NCBI GenBank assembly: GCA_937967455.1
Contig: CALCJK010000010.1
Location: forward strand, 57,537-121,536
From: an uncultured bacterium
GTDB taxonomy: Bacteria > Bacteroidota > Ignavibacteria > UBA10030 > BY39
DNA: 64,000 nucleotides
Reading direction: 5' to 3'
Shown here: positions 1 to 8,775 of the stretch, piece by piece
How positions within the stretch are numbered: the first letter of the stretch is position 1
Layout: the number at the start of each line of letters is the position of its first letter
Position numbers and translations under genes: made by a program
The notes under the pieces: model-generated
What the model was told of the DNA's origin: nothing
The model's input: the letters and a program-made list of their open reading frames with translations, nothing else
Databases searched by the model: none

Positions 1-1410
1 TTAGGAATTTCGCATTTATTCAATTTCGAATTTGATAAAGCGAACCATTTTTTTAACGATGTAATAAAAAATTTTCCTGACCATCCTCAGTCATATATCA
101 GTAAGTCTGCACCTCCATTATGGAAATTTTTGCTCAGTAAATCCCCAAACGATTACTATGAAGCGAGTAAACTAATCGACAAAGCTATTCAAGTTGCTGA
201 AAAATATGCTGAAAAAAACAAAAATGATCCCCACGCTTTAACAAATTTAGGTGTAGCATACGGTAGTAGAGTGTTCTTGAACTTGAGAAACGAAAATTAT
301 CTGAGTATGATATTCGATCTTAAAAAAAGTTATAATGCTTTGAATGATGCTGTAAAAATTAATCCAGAATACTATGATGCTTATCTTGGTTTAGGTATTT
401 ACCATTATTCTATTGGTTCACTACCTAAAGCATTAAAGTGGGTAGTATCATTACTTGGTTTTGAGGGTAATATCGAAAAAGGTTTAAAAGAAATCGAACT
501 GGTTGCTGAAAAGGGAAATTGGCTGAAGGTTGAAGCGGAATTTTATCTTACTCAATTCTATCCCTGGCATACAGGTGAATTTGACAATGCAAAAAATATA
601 ATTAATAAGTTATTATTTCAATATCCTGATAATCAAATATTTCTATACACGCGCGGTGTCTTTAATCTTAATCAAAATAATGTCGATAGTGCGATGAATG
701 ATTTTTTCCGAATTAAAAATCAGAAGAGCTATCCAATTCCACGTTTATATGAATTCACTTTGTTTAGATTAGGTGAATGTAATTTTAAATTGGGGAAGTA
801 TAATATAGCTATTGATTATTACAAAGAGTTTATTAAGACTTATTCAGAACAAATATATATAACTCAAGCATTGCTCAATTTGGGTATAGCTTTGGAATTT
901 ACGAAACGAAGAGAAGAAGCTTTACAATACTACCAGCAAGCGGCAAATTCAAAATCAAAATATGGTGATGATTTATATGCTTTGGAATTATCAAAAAAGT
1001 TTTTCAAAAACAGAATTGGGGAATTAGATAGCTTACTAATTGTTGCCAGAAATTTTAATAAATCAGGAAATTATTCAGCTGCTATATCAGTTTATAATTC
1101 TTTACTTAAGAAAGATAATTTGAGCGATGAGCAAAAGCAAGAAATATTTTTTAAGTACGGTGAGTGTTGTTATGATGCAAAAATGTATAAAGAAGCGGAA
1201 ATAAATTTCCGGGAGGTTATAAAACTAAATAATGATAAAAATAATTGGATGATTCCTTGGTCAAAATTCTATCTTGGCCAGATTTACCACAAAGCCGAAA
1301 ATAAACCTGAATCTATAAAATATTTTGAAAATGTTTTAAATTATAGTAATTATCTGAACGAACGCTGGCTACGTTATAGGGTCGAACGTATTTTAAAATC
1401 GTTAAAGTAA
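1..1410 (+). CDS. TPR-repeat protein, 5' end outside the window
   Basis: The reading frame is open from base 1, so the first possible start in the window (TTG at 130) is not the true start; about 469 residues are visible. The protein is built of helix-pair repeats of TPR type, recognisable from spaced G/A/Y/L/A patterns such as AYLGLGIYHYSIG, LFRLGECNFKLGKYNIAI, and KYGECCYDAKMYKEAEINF near the C-terminus. No enzymatic motif is seen. TPR arrays usually serve as protein-binding scaffolds; the partner is unknown. It is followed without a gap by a convergent gene, and no strong terminator is visible between them. The TPR fold is fairly certain; the function is unknown. Confidence 0.75.
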   Translation, partial: LGISHLFNFEFDKANHFFNDVIKNFPDHPQSYISKSAPPLWKFLLSKSPNDYYEASKLIDKAIQVAEKYAEKNKNDPHALTNLGVAYGSRVFLNLRNENYLSMIFDLKKSYNALNDAVKINPEYYDAYLGLGIYHYSIGSLPKALKWVVSLLGFEGNIEKGLKEIELVAEKGNWLKVEAEFYLTQFYPWHTGEFDNAKNIINKLLFQYPDNQIFLYTRGVFNLNQNNVDSAMNDFFRIKNQKSYPIPRLYEFTLFRLGECNFKLGKYNIAIDYYKEFIKTYSEQIYITQALLNLGIALEFTKRREEALQYYQQAANSKSKYGDDLYALELSKKFFKNRIGELDSLLIVARNFNKSGNYSAAISVYNSLLKKDNLSDEQKQEIFFKYGECCYDAKMYKEAEINFREVIKLNNDKNNWMIPWSKFYLGQIYHKAENKPESIKYFENVLNYSNYLNERWLRYRVERILKSLK

Positions 1411-3003
1411 CTATTTCTTCACAGGTTCCCAATCTCCATAGGTTTCTATATTTATTTGAACTTGAGGATCAACAACATAATTTTCATAAGAATTATAGTA
1501 CCAGCCTAAATATTCAGAGTTACCACCACTTTGTGTTGTAATTAAGAATCTGTTAGGTAAGTGTCCGATATTTAATGCTTGATCACGAGGTAGTGGTTTA
1601 TCTCCCCCCTGTGGATCGATCGGAATCCAGCCATAGTTTGGAAGGTAAACTTCAGGCCAGCGGTGAAATACATCATCTATGCTTGCATCATCACCACGGA
1701 CAACTATACTACCAACATAGCGTGCTGGTAAACCAGCAGCACGACAGAGAGAGATGAAACTGAAAGTGTACTCTGAGCAAGATCCAGTTCCTCTTTTTAA
1801 TACAAAAGGAGCTGCATTCCATCCGCCTTCAAGTTTATATTCTAATGTATTACGAACATAATCAAAAATTTTTCTTGCGATCCAGTACGGATTTTGTTCA
1901 TTGCCTACAATTTTTTTCGCTAAATCTTTTATGTATTCATCATCTATTAGATACTTAGATTCGTTTGTAGTGTAGGTTTTAATGATTTCTTTGGGGATGT
2001 CTGATAGTTTACCGCATTTATCAGGAAAAATAAAATAATTAATTTCAGAAATTTTAGCTTCAACCTTCATTATTGAATTAAGTGTTGATTCTGTTTTAAT
2101 ATTTTTATAATTAAAAGCTGCAAACTGTTGTGTAAATTTATCTTTTATAAACTTGCAATTATCAGGTATGAATTCGATATTCAAAATTTTTTGTTGTGGT
2201 AAATTTTCCGGTATTGCAATATAAGTATCTAAGTTTTTCAATTCTCCCTGACCATAAATTTTAACTTGATGCGTAAATGTTATAATAGCATGACGTTCAT
2301 TTTCTAATTTATAAATTTCATCGTCCTCTCTAATTAATTGGTAGATTTCATCGTTTTGATAATCTACATTCCAGAGATATTTTCCGTCGTATGCAAGCCC
2401 CCTCGGATATGGTCCAGGTGACTTTATAGTTAATATTATATCTCCAGTTTTAGATTCCATCATATAGATTTCATCCATCATGCGATCAGAGCACCAGAGA
2501 TATTTCCCATCAAATGTCAAGTCCTGAGGATAATTTGCTGGAGCTGGAAATGATTGAACTGCTGTCCCATCGCTAAGGTCAATTTTCATAATCTTTTTTT
2601 CTCTGAAATCTGTAACCCATAGCGTAACTCCGTCCCAGGCTAATCCACAGGGGTTATCGCTAGGCGCATCAATTGTTGCTATTATTGTTCCATCATTGGG
2701 ATCAAGTTTAAAAATTTTTTTTAGCTTTTCATCTACATTCCAAAGAAATTTACCGTCGAATGCTAAACCCATTGGCCAGAAGCCAGGAGATTTTATATCA
2801 CGTACTACATTACCATTAATCGGATCAATACAGATTAATTTATCAGCTTTGTGATCGGCAACCCATAAAAATTTGCCGTCAAATACAAGTCCCGTTGGAT
2901 GATTGTAGGGTAACTTAAAATTCTTTAAAATCTTTCCAGGAAAAGTAAAAACTGATTGTGTTAAAAATGATATAATCATTATGAGAAAAATTAAATGTTT
3001 CAT
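1411..3003 (-). CDS. Exported protein: beta-propeller repeats plus transglutaminase-like domain
   Basis: After a signal peptide (about residues 1-20), five repeats of roughly 40 residues carrying a GLxFDGKxLWxxD motif (about 30-215) suggest an NHL/SMP-like propeller. The C-terminal half is a transglutaminase/protease fold with a complete triad: Cys409 in GSCSEY, His447 in FHRWPEVY and Asp463 in PIDPQG. Such domains cleave or cross-link peptide bonds; the substrate is not known. The start was placed at the ATG at 3003 because AAAGGGG lies six bases upstream. A GTG at 3018 overlaps the previous stop (GTGA) but lies within that ribosome-binding site. It is the last gene of the 7602-1411 operon. 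No sorting domain is present, so it may remain periplasmic. Confidence 0.8.
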   Translation of the reverse strand: MKHLIFLIMIISFLTQSVFTFPGKILKNFKLPYNHPTGLVFDGKFLWVADHKADKLICIDPINGNVVRDIKSPGFWPMGLAFDGKFLWNVDEKLKKIFKLDPNDGTIIATIDAPSDNPCGLAWDGVTLWVTDFREKKIMKIDLSDGTAVQSFPAPANYPQDLTFDGKYLWCSDRMMDEIYMMESKTGDIILTIKSPGPYPRGLAYDGKYLWNVDYQNDEIYQLIREDDEIYKLENERHAIITFTHQVKIYGQGELKNLDTYIAIPENLPQQKILNIEFIPDNCKFIKDKFTQQFAAFNYKNIKTESTLNSIMKVEAKISEINYFIFPDKCGKLSDIPKEIIKTYTTNESKYLIDDEYIKDLAKKIVGNEQNPYWIARKIFDYVRNTLEYKLEGGWNAAPFVLKRGTGSCSEYTFSFISLCRAAGLPARYVGSIVVRGDDASIDDVFHRWPEVYLPNYGWIPIDPQGGDKPLPRDQALNIGHLPNRFLITTQSGGNSEYLGWYYNSYENYVVDPQVQINIETYGDWEPVKK

Positions 3004-3014
3004 TTTTTCCCCTT

Positions 3015-4052
3015 TCACTTTATTAAAAGTAGTTTTTTAGTTTCAATGTATTTATCAGTTTTTATCCGATAAAAATATATTCCGCTGGATAAGTTATCTG
3101 CATCATATTTTATTTCATAGATGCCTGGTGAATGGATAGAGTTTATTAATTCATCGATCAAGCATCCATTTATATCAAAAATATCGATATTTATATTTGA
3201 TTTATTTCCAACTTCGTATTTAATTGTAGTTGTATTGTTGAATGGATTCGGAAAGTTCTGATATAGTTTAAAACTTAATTCATTTACAAGATCAACTAAA
3301 AGTGGATGGTAAGATTCGAGTTCCTGCATTTGCCCAAGTATAAAATATCTTCCAAGGTTTAGATATGAAAGATCTACTTTAATAGGTGGTGTAACCTTTT
3401 TTATAGTCCATAATCCATTTGCAATCCAGTGTGTATCCGGAATTACTATTATTGGAAATTCGATAGAGAAAATTAAATAATTAATAGAGTAGTTGATCAC
3501 AAATTTTTTACTAAGAAAATTTCCAGTTGAAATAGTTATATATTCATCATTAAATCTTTTTCCAGAAATTTTTACTCTTAAAGGATATGATATCCCATTC
3601 ATAACAATTGTTGTATCTCTTGATGCAATTGTGTATTCAGCATTAATTTGTTGTGCGAATCGAAAATATGAATGCCAACCAATAAAGTTTTGAAAGAATT
3701 TTAAAAGTCCAAGTGTATCAAGGATAAGTATTGAATCCATATTTGGGAAAAGTTTTGTATATAACCAGCCATTTGTAGTTTCAAGATGTATATAATTTGT
3801 ATCAGTATTGATTTGTGAATTTTTTGGTTTAGAAAAAACAAAATTTGCATTTTTCCCTGCGAACATATCTTTGACTGCATATGTATCTATACGAATAGTG
3901 GATAATTCCTGAATTGGATTTCCAAGTGTGTCGAGTGGTGTTATTTTATAATTCCATTTGAATCCAATAGAAGCAGGGAAAAAATCACTTGCAAATTGAG
4001 CAAAAACAGTTTTACAGATAAAAAATAAAAATAATATTTTGAGTATTTTCAT
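3015..4052 (-). CDS. Secreted protein with T9SS type A sorting domain
   Basis: A signal peptide (MKILKILFLFFICKTVFAQ) is followed by about 230 residues I do not recognise. A classical T9SS C-terminal domain occupies about 255-345, with the YQNFPNPFN motif, an IDIFDINGxxI strand and SSGIYFYRI near the end. By established T9SS knowledge, such a protein crosses the inner membrane through Sec, is translocated by T9SS, and has the tail removed by PorU. It lies 10 bases downstream of the large cargo gene and overlaps the region upstream of the transglutaminase gene, consistent with one transcript. The function of the passenger part is unknown. Confidence 0.8.
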   Translation of the reverse strand: MKILKILFLFFICKTVFAQFASDFFPASIGFKWNYKITPLDTLGNPIQELSTIRIDTYAVKDMFAGKNANFVFSKPKNSQINTDTNYIHLETTNGWLYTKLFPNMDSILILDTLGLLKFFQNFIGWHSYFRFAQQINAEYTIASRDTTIVMNGISYPLRVKISGKRFNDEYITISTGNFLSKKFVINYSINYLIFSIEFPIIVIPDTHWIANGLWTIKKVTPPIKVDLSYLNLGRYFILGQMQELESYHPLLVDLVNELSFKLYQNFPNPFNNTTTIKYEVGNKSNINIDIFDINGCLIDELINSIHSPGIYEIKYDADNLSSGIYFYRIKTDKYIETKKLLLIK

Positions 4053-4062
4053 TTCAACTATT

Positions 4063-7000
4063 CTACTTGATTAAAACAAGTTTTATAATATCGTTAAAAG
4101 TAAATCCACTTTTTTCTGATTTTGCAAAAAATTTGCAAAAATAGATACCAGAAGTAAAACTTTTTGAAATTGTGTTATCAATTTTAAATTGGTGATAACC
4201 CGATTCGAGTTTTTGATCGACAAGTGTATATAGTTCCTGCCCGAGCAAATCAAAAATTGTCAATTTAACATATGATTTTTCGGGTAATTGAAAGCTAATT
4301 GTTGTGGTTGAGTTAAATGGATTTGGATAGTTCTGTAATAACTTGTATTCAGTTGGTGTTTCTAATTTTTTAGAACTTACCTTAATCGTGATAAAATTTA
4401 AATCTTTCGAGATGCGACAATATCCTTGATTAGAAATTTTAATTTCTTTTGATTTATTAGGACCAAACATTACTAATTCATAATCAAATTTATCATCAAT
4501 AATTGACCATTCAACATTTACAGCTGGTTGGTCTGTTTGAATTTTAATCTCAGGTAAATACTGAATTGATGACGCTGGATTAATAATCTCGAGAATATTA
4601 TTGGTTAAGAATCTGACATCGAAATTTGTGTTTGGAGAACTTGGTGGTAATTCAAGAGGTGTTTTTACTTCTGAGTTTGATTCTCCAAAAAATAATGTTT
4701 GCTCATTACCGTCGTTATCAAATATTTTTAATGAATTAAACATTTTCAATTTTTTATGATAAGAAGTATGAATTTGATCATATTGTAGTTCATTGAGATT
4801 AATTATAGTGTCTTTAGACACTTTTACCCAGTATGCTTTGCCAGGATGCAGTGAGTCGACAATTATATAGCCATTTTTGTAACCAAAAACTGCAGACTCA
4901 AAAGGTGGTTTTATCTGTATTGAAATTGTATTACTAGAAGAGCCGATTAAGTTCCAGCCCTTTGTTAATGTGATGTTTATATATTCGAGGGAATCCCCAC
5001 CGAAAATATGCTGATACGACTCAGGGAACTTTATCCAGTAGCCGATTCCATTCGAAAGTAGGGTGTTACTAATGTATCCACTATTAAACGAGTATGCATC
5101 AGAACTTGCAAATGGAAATAAAACGGACTTTCTGTAATCCGCAACAAGAAGGGGTATAGAAACTAAGTTCCAGTTTTTATAATAATCGACAAAAATAATT
5201 TTGTTGGCAGTTATAAATTCATCAGCACCAATATCTGGGTTGATTGAATTGCGTAGATTATTATCAAAATCATCAGGTACAATTGATATGGGAATTCCAG
5301 CATTATCTAATTGAGAGTTTGAATTTATTTGGATATGAAGATCACCATTTGAGGGTGAAATAAAATGTGGATTCACATTTAAACTCGCACTATCTTGCTT
5401 TGGATTAAATGCATTTATCCATTCTGTTAAAGTTCTCCTGTTTGCTTGATAGAAACCAATTATTCCAGATGAAGTGGGCGCATATAGATTATTGTAGTTC
5501 GATTGAAAATTGTATGGAAGCGAAAGTAAATATATACAATATGCCTTTGCATCTGTAGTAGATAATGTAGCTTCATTTACGATATTGTTATTCAGGAGCT
5601 GAATATTTGTACCACCAATTAGTTCTATTCCCACAATTCGACTCTGGTTTGAGGTTGATGGGTCATTTCCAGAAAGATAAATTGAATTGTAATAAATTTT
5701 ATCCCCCTCATTCATTAAGTTACTGCTGTAAATAGCTCTTGATAAGTTTGGATAATTGCCAGGGCCAAGTGAGAGTATGTTGTAAATCATATTATTGCAG
5801 ATTAAGTTATTTGAACCGCTTCCTGAATTAATTTCAATTCCATACGACCAGTAATAGTTTGTATAATTTTTCAAATTTCCAATTTTGTTTTTTCTGATAA
5901 TTGCATTTGTAGTTCCTTCATCCAGAAAAATTCCATACACATCATTCTCACCATAGTACTGATTCCAATTTTCAATATTGTTCTTTTCAATAATTAAACC
6001 TTCTTCCCATTTTGTAGCTATACCAATAGAACCAAATTTTGTAATTTCACAGTTAGATATTGTATTTCCGGCATCTCGATAGCTGTAATTTAGTCCTGAT
6101 AAAAAGATACCAATGTAATCCAAGGCATTAGAGAGTGAATCTGCCCCTGTTGTTAAGATGACATTTTTCACTGTATTGCTATCAGCATTTGAGTATGCTG
6201 AGCCACCGATAAAAATTCCTTTCTTTCCATTTATACCTTTAATGTTTATTCGTAAATTCCTATTTTGATATGTAGAATTTGAGCCATCAATTATTATTTT
6301 TGATGCTCCAAAGATAGATATTCCATATGGTTGTTCAGGCGTGGAATTTATATTTATCGTAGGTGAAATTCCGGTTGCAGGTTTAATGGTTATAAATTTT
6401 TCGTTAGTTAGGTATGATTGAGAACCTATAAGAATAGGAGACTCGTTATATTCCAAACTAATTAGTGATAAAGTAACATTATCAGATATTATATTTGCAC
6501 TTAAAGTATCGATAGCTTCCTTAATTGTGAGAAATCTACCTCCATAACCAACGGTATATAAACCAGAATATAAATTTGCTGTAGTAAAAGATATTTGGAT
6601 TGTATCATTAAAACGATTTTGGTCGCTGCTGAGAAGTGTAAAGATCTGCAATGTATATCGACCAGGAACGGATGCAGTATAATCTGAAAATATAACCATC
6701 TGTTCTTGATTTGGGTTTAGTGATGTAATTGAACTGTTATCTTCAAAGACTGTTCCCGATGGTGAGAATATTTTTAGTCGGACAGGTATGTTATTTACCG
6801 TTGAAGTTCCATTATTTTGCACTCTTGCTGTTGCTTCGAATGAACTTCCGAGTAAAAGTTTTGAATTGTTTATAGGATAATCTAGGGATGAAATTCTTAC
6901 ATCATATTGTAATTGTGGTCTAATAACTTGGACGAGGTCAATACCAACATAATCCGAGTTAAGACCAGATATTCCACCATCATAAATCAAATATCTAAAT

Positions 7001-7602
7001 GCAATATAAATATTTGAACCATCTGGGATATAATTTTTCAGCGGGTATTTTTTTTGTGCCCAACCGTTTGTTGAAGTTTTAAAATAATCTACAAGTTTGT
7101 TAAAAGAACCAAGGTTAGTATCGGTTGTAGAAATGCGAATTTCTATTGAATCATCCCAAGCTGAGTAATCAGGAGAGCGATGCCAGAACGAAAGAGTATC
7201 AGTGGAATTAATCCCGGTTAATAATGGAGTAATTAACCATTCATCGATTAAAAAATCGTTTGCACCTTGATAGTTAGCAGCGGCATAACCATCTCCGCTG
7301 TATGCAGTAAAAACAGATGTGTTGCCCTTAAACCATGGACCTGTTGTTCCGCCTCCATCAGAGTTTACCGTTTTCCAGCCGGAAGGTGGAAATATCGTTC
7401 CTTCAAAATTCTCTTCAAAAATTACTGTTGAATTAGGAGATATAAGTGATTTATTTAATGAGTATTCTCCCCTTTTTAAAGTATTGGTACTGCGTGGTAA
7501 AAAAGTTAATGGTTTGGATAATTTTTGCCTTGTTGAAGAATCAGCAAAAGAAGGAGTGACTAATTGGAGCAGGAATAATGTAAAAAATATTTTTTTTAGC
7601 AT
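4063..7602 (-). CDS. Large T9SS cargo: choice-of-anchor J-like, CARDB-like and beta-helix domains
   Basis: About 1179 residues from the ATG at 7602, chosen because it begins a signal peptide (MLKKIFFTLFLLQL); a TTG at 7656 would put 18 unlikely residues before it. Visible in order: a jelly-roll domain opening with FEENFEGTIFPPSGW (about 60-230, resembling cleaved-adhesin/choice-of-anchor J), a CARDB-like Ig domain (about 235-345), a right-handed beta-helix stretch rich in N-I-x-N rungs (about 360-790), linker domains, and a T9SS type A tail with LLQNYPNPFN at about 1090-1179. This architecture is typical of surface adhesins or glycan-active proteins of Bacteroidota. The ligand is not deducible. 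It is the first gene of the minus-strand operon ending at 1411. Confidence 0.8.
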   Translation of the reverse strand: MLKKIFFTLFLLQLVTPSFADSSTRQKLSKPLTFLPRSTNTLKRGEYSLNKSLISPNSTVIFEENFEGTIFPPSGWKTVNSDGGGTTGPWFKGNTSVFTAYSGDGYAAANYQGANDFLIDEWLITPLLTGINSTDTLSFWHRSPDYSAWDDSIEIRISTTDTNLGSFNKLVDYFKTSTNGWAQKKYPLKNYIPDGSNIYIAFRYLIYDGGISGLNSDYVGIDLVQVIRPQLQYDVRISSLDYPINNSKLLLGSSFEATARVQNNGTSTVNNIPVRLKIFSPSGTVFEDNSSITSLNPNQEQMVIFSDYTASVPGRYTLQIFTLLSSDQNRFNDTIQISFTTANLYSGLYTVGYGGRFLTIKEAIDTLSANIISDNVTLSLISLEYNESPILIGSQSYLTNEKFITIKPATGISPTININSTPEQPYGISIFGASKIIIDGSNSTYQNRNLRINIKGINGKKGIFIGGSAYSNADSNTVKNVILTTGADSLSNALDYIGIFLSGLNYSYRDAGNTISNCEITKFGSIGIATKWEEGLIIEKNNIENWNQYYGENDVYGIFLDEGTTNAIIRKNKIGNLKNYTNYYWSYGIEINSGSGSNNLICNNMIYNILSLGPGNYPNLSRAIYSSNLMNEGDKIYYNSIYLSGNDPSTSNQSRIVGIELIGGTNIQLLNNNIVNEATLSTTDAKAYCIYLLSLPYNFQSNYNNLYAPTSSGIIGFYQANRRTLTEWINAFNPKQDSASLNVNPHFISPSNGDLHIQINSNSQLDNAGIPISIVPDDFDNNLRNSINPDIGADEFITANKIIFVDYYKNWNLVSIPLLVADYRKSVLFPFASSDAYSFNSGYISNTLLSNGIGYWIKFPESYQHIFGGDSLEYINITLTKGWNLIGSSSNTISIQIKPPFESAVFGYKNGYIIVDSLHPGKAYWVKVSKDTIINLNELQYDQIHTSYHKKLKMFNSLKIFDNDGNEQTLFFGESNSEVKTPLELPPSSPNTNFDVRFLTNNILEIINPASSIQYLPEIKIQTDQPAVNVEWSIIDDKFDYELVMFGPNKSKEIKISNQGYCRISKDLNFITIKVSSKKLETPTEYKLLQNYPNPFNSTTTISFQLPEKSYVKLTIFDLLGQELYTLVDQKLESGYHQFKIDNTISKSFTSGIYFCKFFAKSEKSGFTFNDIIKLVLIK

Positions 7603-7806
7603 AGCTATGATTTCTGAATTTGTTATTAAGATTGGAAAATTTTTGATAAAATTCAAGTATATCCATTATCTGGGTTGATTTAGAGAGATTTTTTGGGATT
7701 GTTTTTTTCACTTCCTTTAACTAATTGTATTTAAAGCAATTATGAAAATTACAATTGCCTTGAGGGTTTTTAATCTACCATTACACCATTTTTGTCGCTA
7801 CAAGAC
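7603..7806. other. Divergent intergenic region upstream of the cargo operon
   Basis: The region separates the cargo operon (minus) from the PolB cassette (plus). It contains a loose inverted repeat, GCAATT...AATTGC, near 7738-7760, and the distal operator-like half-site at 7787-7797 (separate entry). I could not identify a convincing minus-strand promoter for the cargo operon. Confidence 0.4.
7787..7797 (+). promoter_or_regulatory. Distal half-site of the PolB-cassette operator
   Basis: CATTTTTGTCG here is repeated exactly at 7819-7829 inside the promoter palindrome. The 32-bp offset is close to three helical turns, so both copies face the same side of the DNA. The repeat is seen directly; that it binds a repressor is inference. 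Confidence 0.5.
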
Positions 7807-7835
7807 TTGACAATACGACATTTTTGTCGTATATT
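7807..7835 (+). promoter_or_regulatory. Sigma70-type promoter of the PolB cassette
   Basis: A perfect -35 TTGACA (7807-7812) and a -10 TATATT (7830-7835) are separated by 17 bp. The same arrangement precedes several other genes in this window and the rRNA operon. It would start transcription near 7842, about 12 bases before the first possible start codon. Confidence 0.8.
7813..7832. promoter_or_regulatory. Perfect inverted repeat in the promoter spacer, likely repressor operator
   Basis: The arms ATACGACA and TGTCGTAT form an 8-bp perfect palindrome around TTTT. They fill the spacer between -35 and -10 and overlap the -10, so a bound dimer would exclude RNA polymerase. Because the genes behind it look like DNA-damage tolerance factors, a LexA-type repressor is the first guess; no lexA gene is in the window and the site sequence was not compared with known boxes. 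Confidence 0.65.
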
Positions 7836-7853
7836 ATAGCAGAATAATTCAGG

Positions 7854-8540
7854 ATGCTTGGTATGGATAATTTGATTTTATACAATAATAGTATTGAATT
7901 GCAAAAATCTTTATGCAAAGAATTTGGAATTAAAACAAATGGTAAAATAGTTCTAATATACGGCAGCAGGCAAATATTTCAGTTCTCACTTCTTTTGGCT
8001 TCACAACTGCTCCTCCGAGGTGATAAGATTGCTGTGATTGATGGTGGCTGTAGGTTCGATCTTCAAATTATTGCAAAATTTGCATGGCAAAAACATCTTG
8101 ACCCAAACATTTTATTAAATCGTATATTTGTTTCACGTGGTTTTACATCTTACCAGGTTGAAGCTGTAATTAGCGAGCGACTTGTACCATTTCTTAGAAC
8201 AATTAAATCAAATATGGCTATGATATTTGGTTTACTTGATACTTTTTATGATGAACAGGTGCGCTTTGCTGATGCTTATAAAATGCTAAGACGTATAATT
8301 TCCAATATGCAGAAAATGAAAAATCAGAATTTCTCTTTACTTATAGCAGTTGAGTATTTAAAAGTTTTACCAAAGGAACGCAATCAATTTCTTGAAATAC
8401 TTAAACAATCTGCCGATGAAGTTTATAAACTAACAGATGAAAATGAAAATATATCCATAATTCTTGAGAAAAATATTAATAAAATAAGGAGTAACAAAAA
8501 TGGGAAGAACACTACCTACATTTACCAGAATAATAGATAA
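7854..8540 (+). CDS. RecA/RadA-like ATPase homologue with degenerate Walker A (ImuA/PolB2-associated type)
   Basis: 228 residues with the core of a RecA-fold protein: KIVLIYGSRQIFQFSLLLASQLL at 31-53 sits where the P-loop should be, followed by a strand/turn IAVIDGG. The GxxxxGK[ST] motif is broken: Gly37 is kept but the Gly-Lys-Thr positions read F42-Q43-F44, so normal ATP binding is doubtful. A later hydrophobic strand (FSLLIAVEY) fits the Walker B position without a clear acidic residue. It is the first gene of a three-gene cassette with the small protein and PolB. ATG at 7863 is an alternative start, with AGGA eight bases upstream. The role, probably an accessory factor for the polymerase analogous to ImuA, is inference. 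Confidence 0.6.
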   Translation: MLGMDNLILYNNSIELQKSLCKEFGIKTNGKIVLIYGSRQIFQFSLLLASQLLLRGDKIAVIDGGCRFDLQIIAKFAWQKHLDPNILLNRIFVSRGFTSYQVEAVISERLVPFLRTIKSNMAMIFGLLDTFYDEQVRFADAYKMLRRIISNMQKMKNQNFSLLIAVEYLKVLPKERNQFLEILKQSADEVYKLTDENENISIILEKNINKIRSNKNGKNTTYIYQNNR

Positions 8541-8766
8541 TGAAATCGAGAGCTGGTCTAAATACAGGCGTGGACTCAGAAAGGAAGATCAAGAAATATT
8601 TGATGAGCTCTTCCGCGCTGCCAGAATTCATCTGGCTGAAAATTTTTATGCTATGCGAACAATTCCCTTCGAAAGCATAATTATCTCAATGCTAATTGAA
8701 GAAAGAAAAATCATTAAAAAACTTCAAAGAGAAATAGAAAACCTGAACAAAATCAACTTGCAGTAA
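8500..8766 (+). CDS. Small conserved-looking protein of the PolB cassette (88 aa)
   Basis: Starts at ATG 8500 with AAGGAG seven to eight bases upstream, inside the end of the preceding gene (41-base overlap in another frame), which implies tight co-expression. It begins MGRTLPTFTRIIDNEIESW, continues with a charged helical region and ends in a predicted coiled coil (about 67-88). From memory, similar proteins starting MGRTxPTxR occur in archaea and bacteria as a domain of unknown function; I could not verify this. It has no catalytic motif. Placement between a RecA-like protein and PolB suggests it is a subunit or adaptor of that complex. Confidence 0.6.
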   Translation: MGRTLPTFTRIIDNEIESWSKYRRGLRKEDQEIFDELFRAARIHLAENFYAMRTIPFESIIISMLIEERKIIKKLQREIENLNKINLQ

Positions 8767-8775
8767 TCTTAAGAT

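Noticed and set aside
7319..7678. A 119-codon plus-strand frame opposite the start of the large cargo gene
   Set aside because: It is antisense to the signal peptide and first domain of the cargo gene and has no motif.
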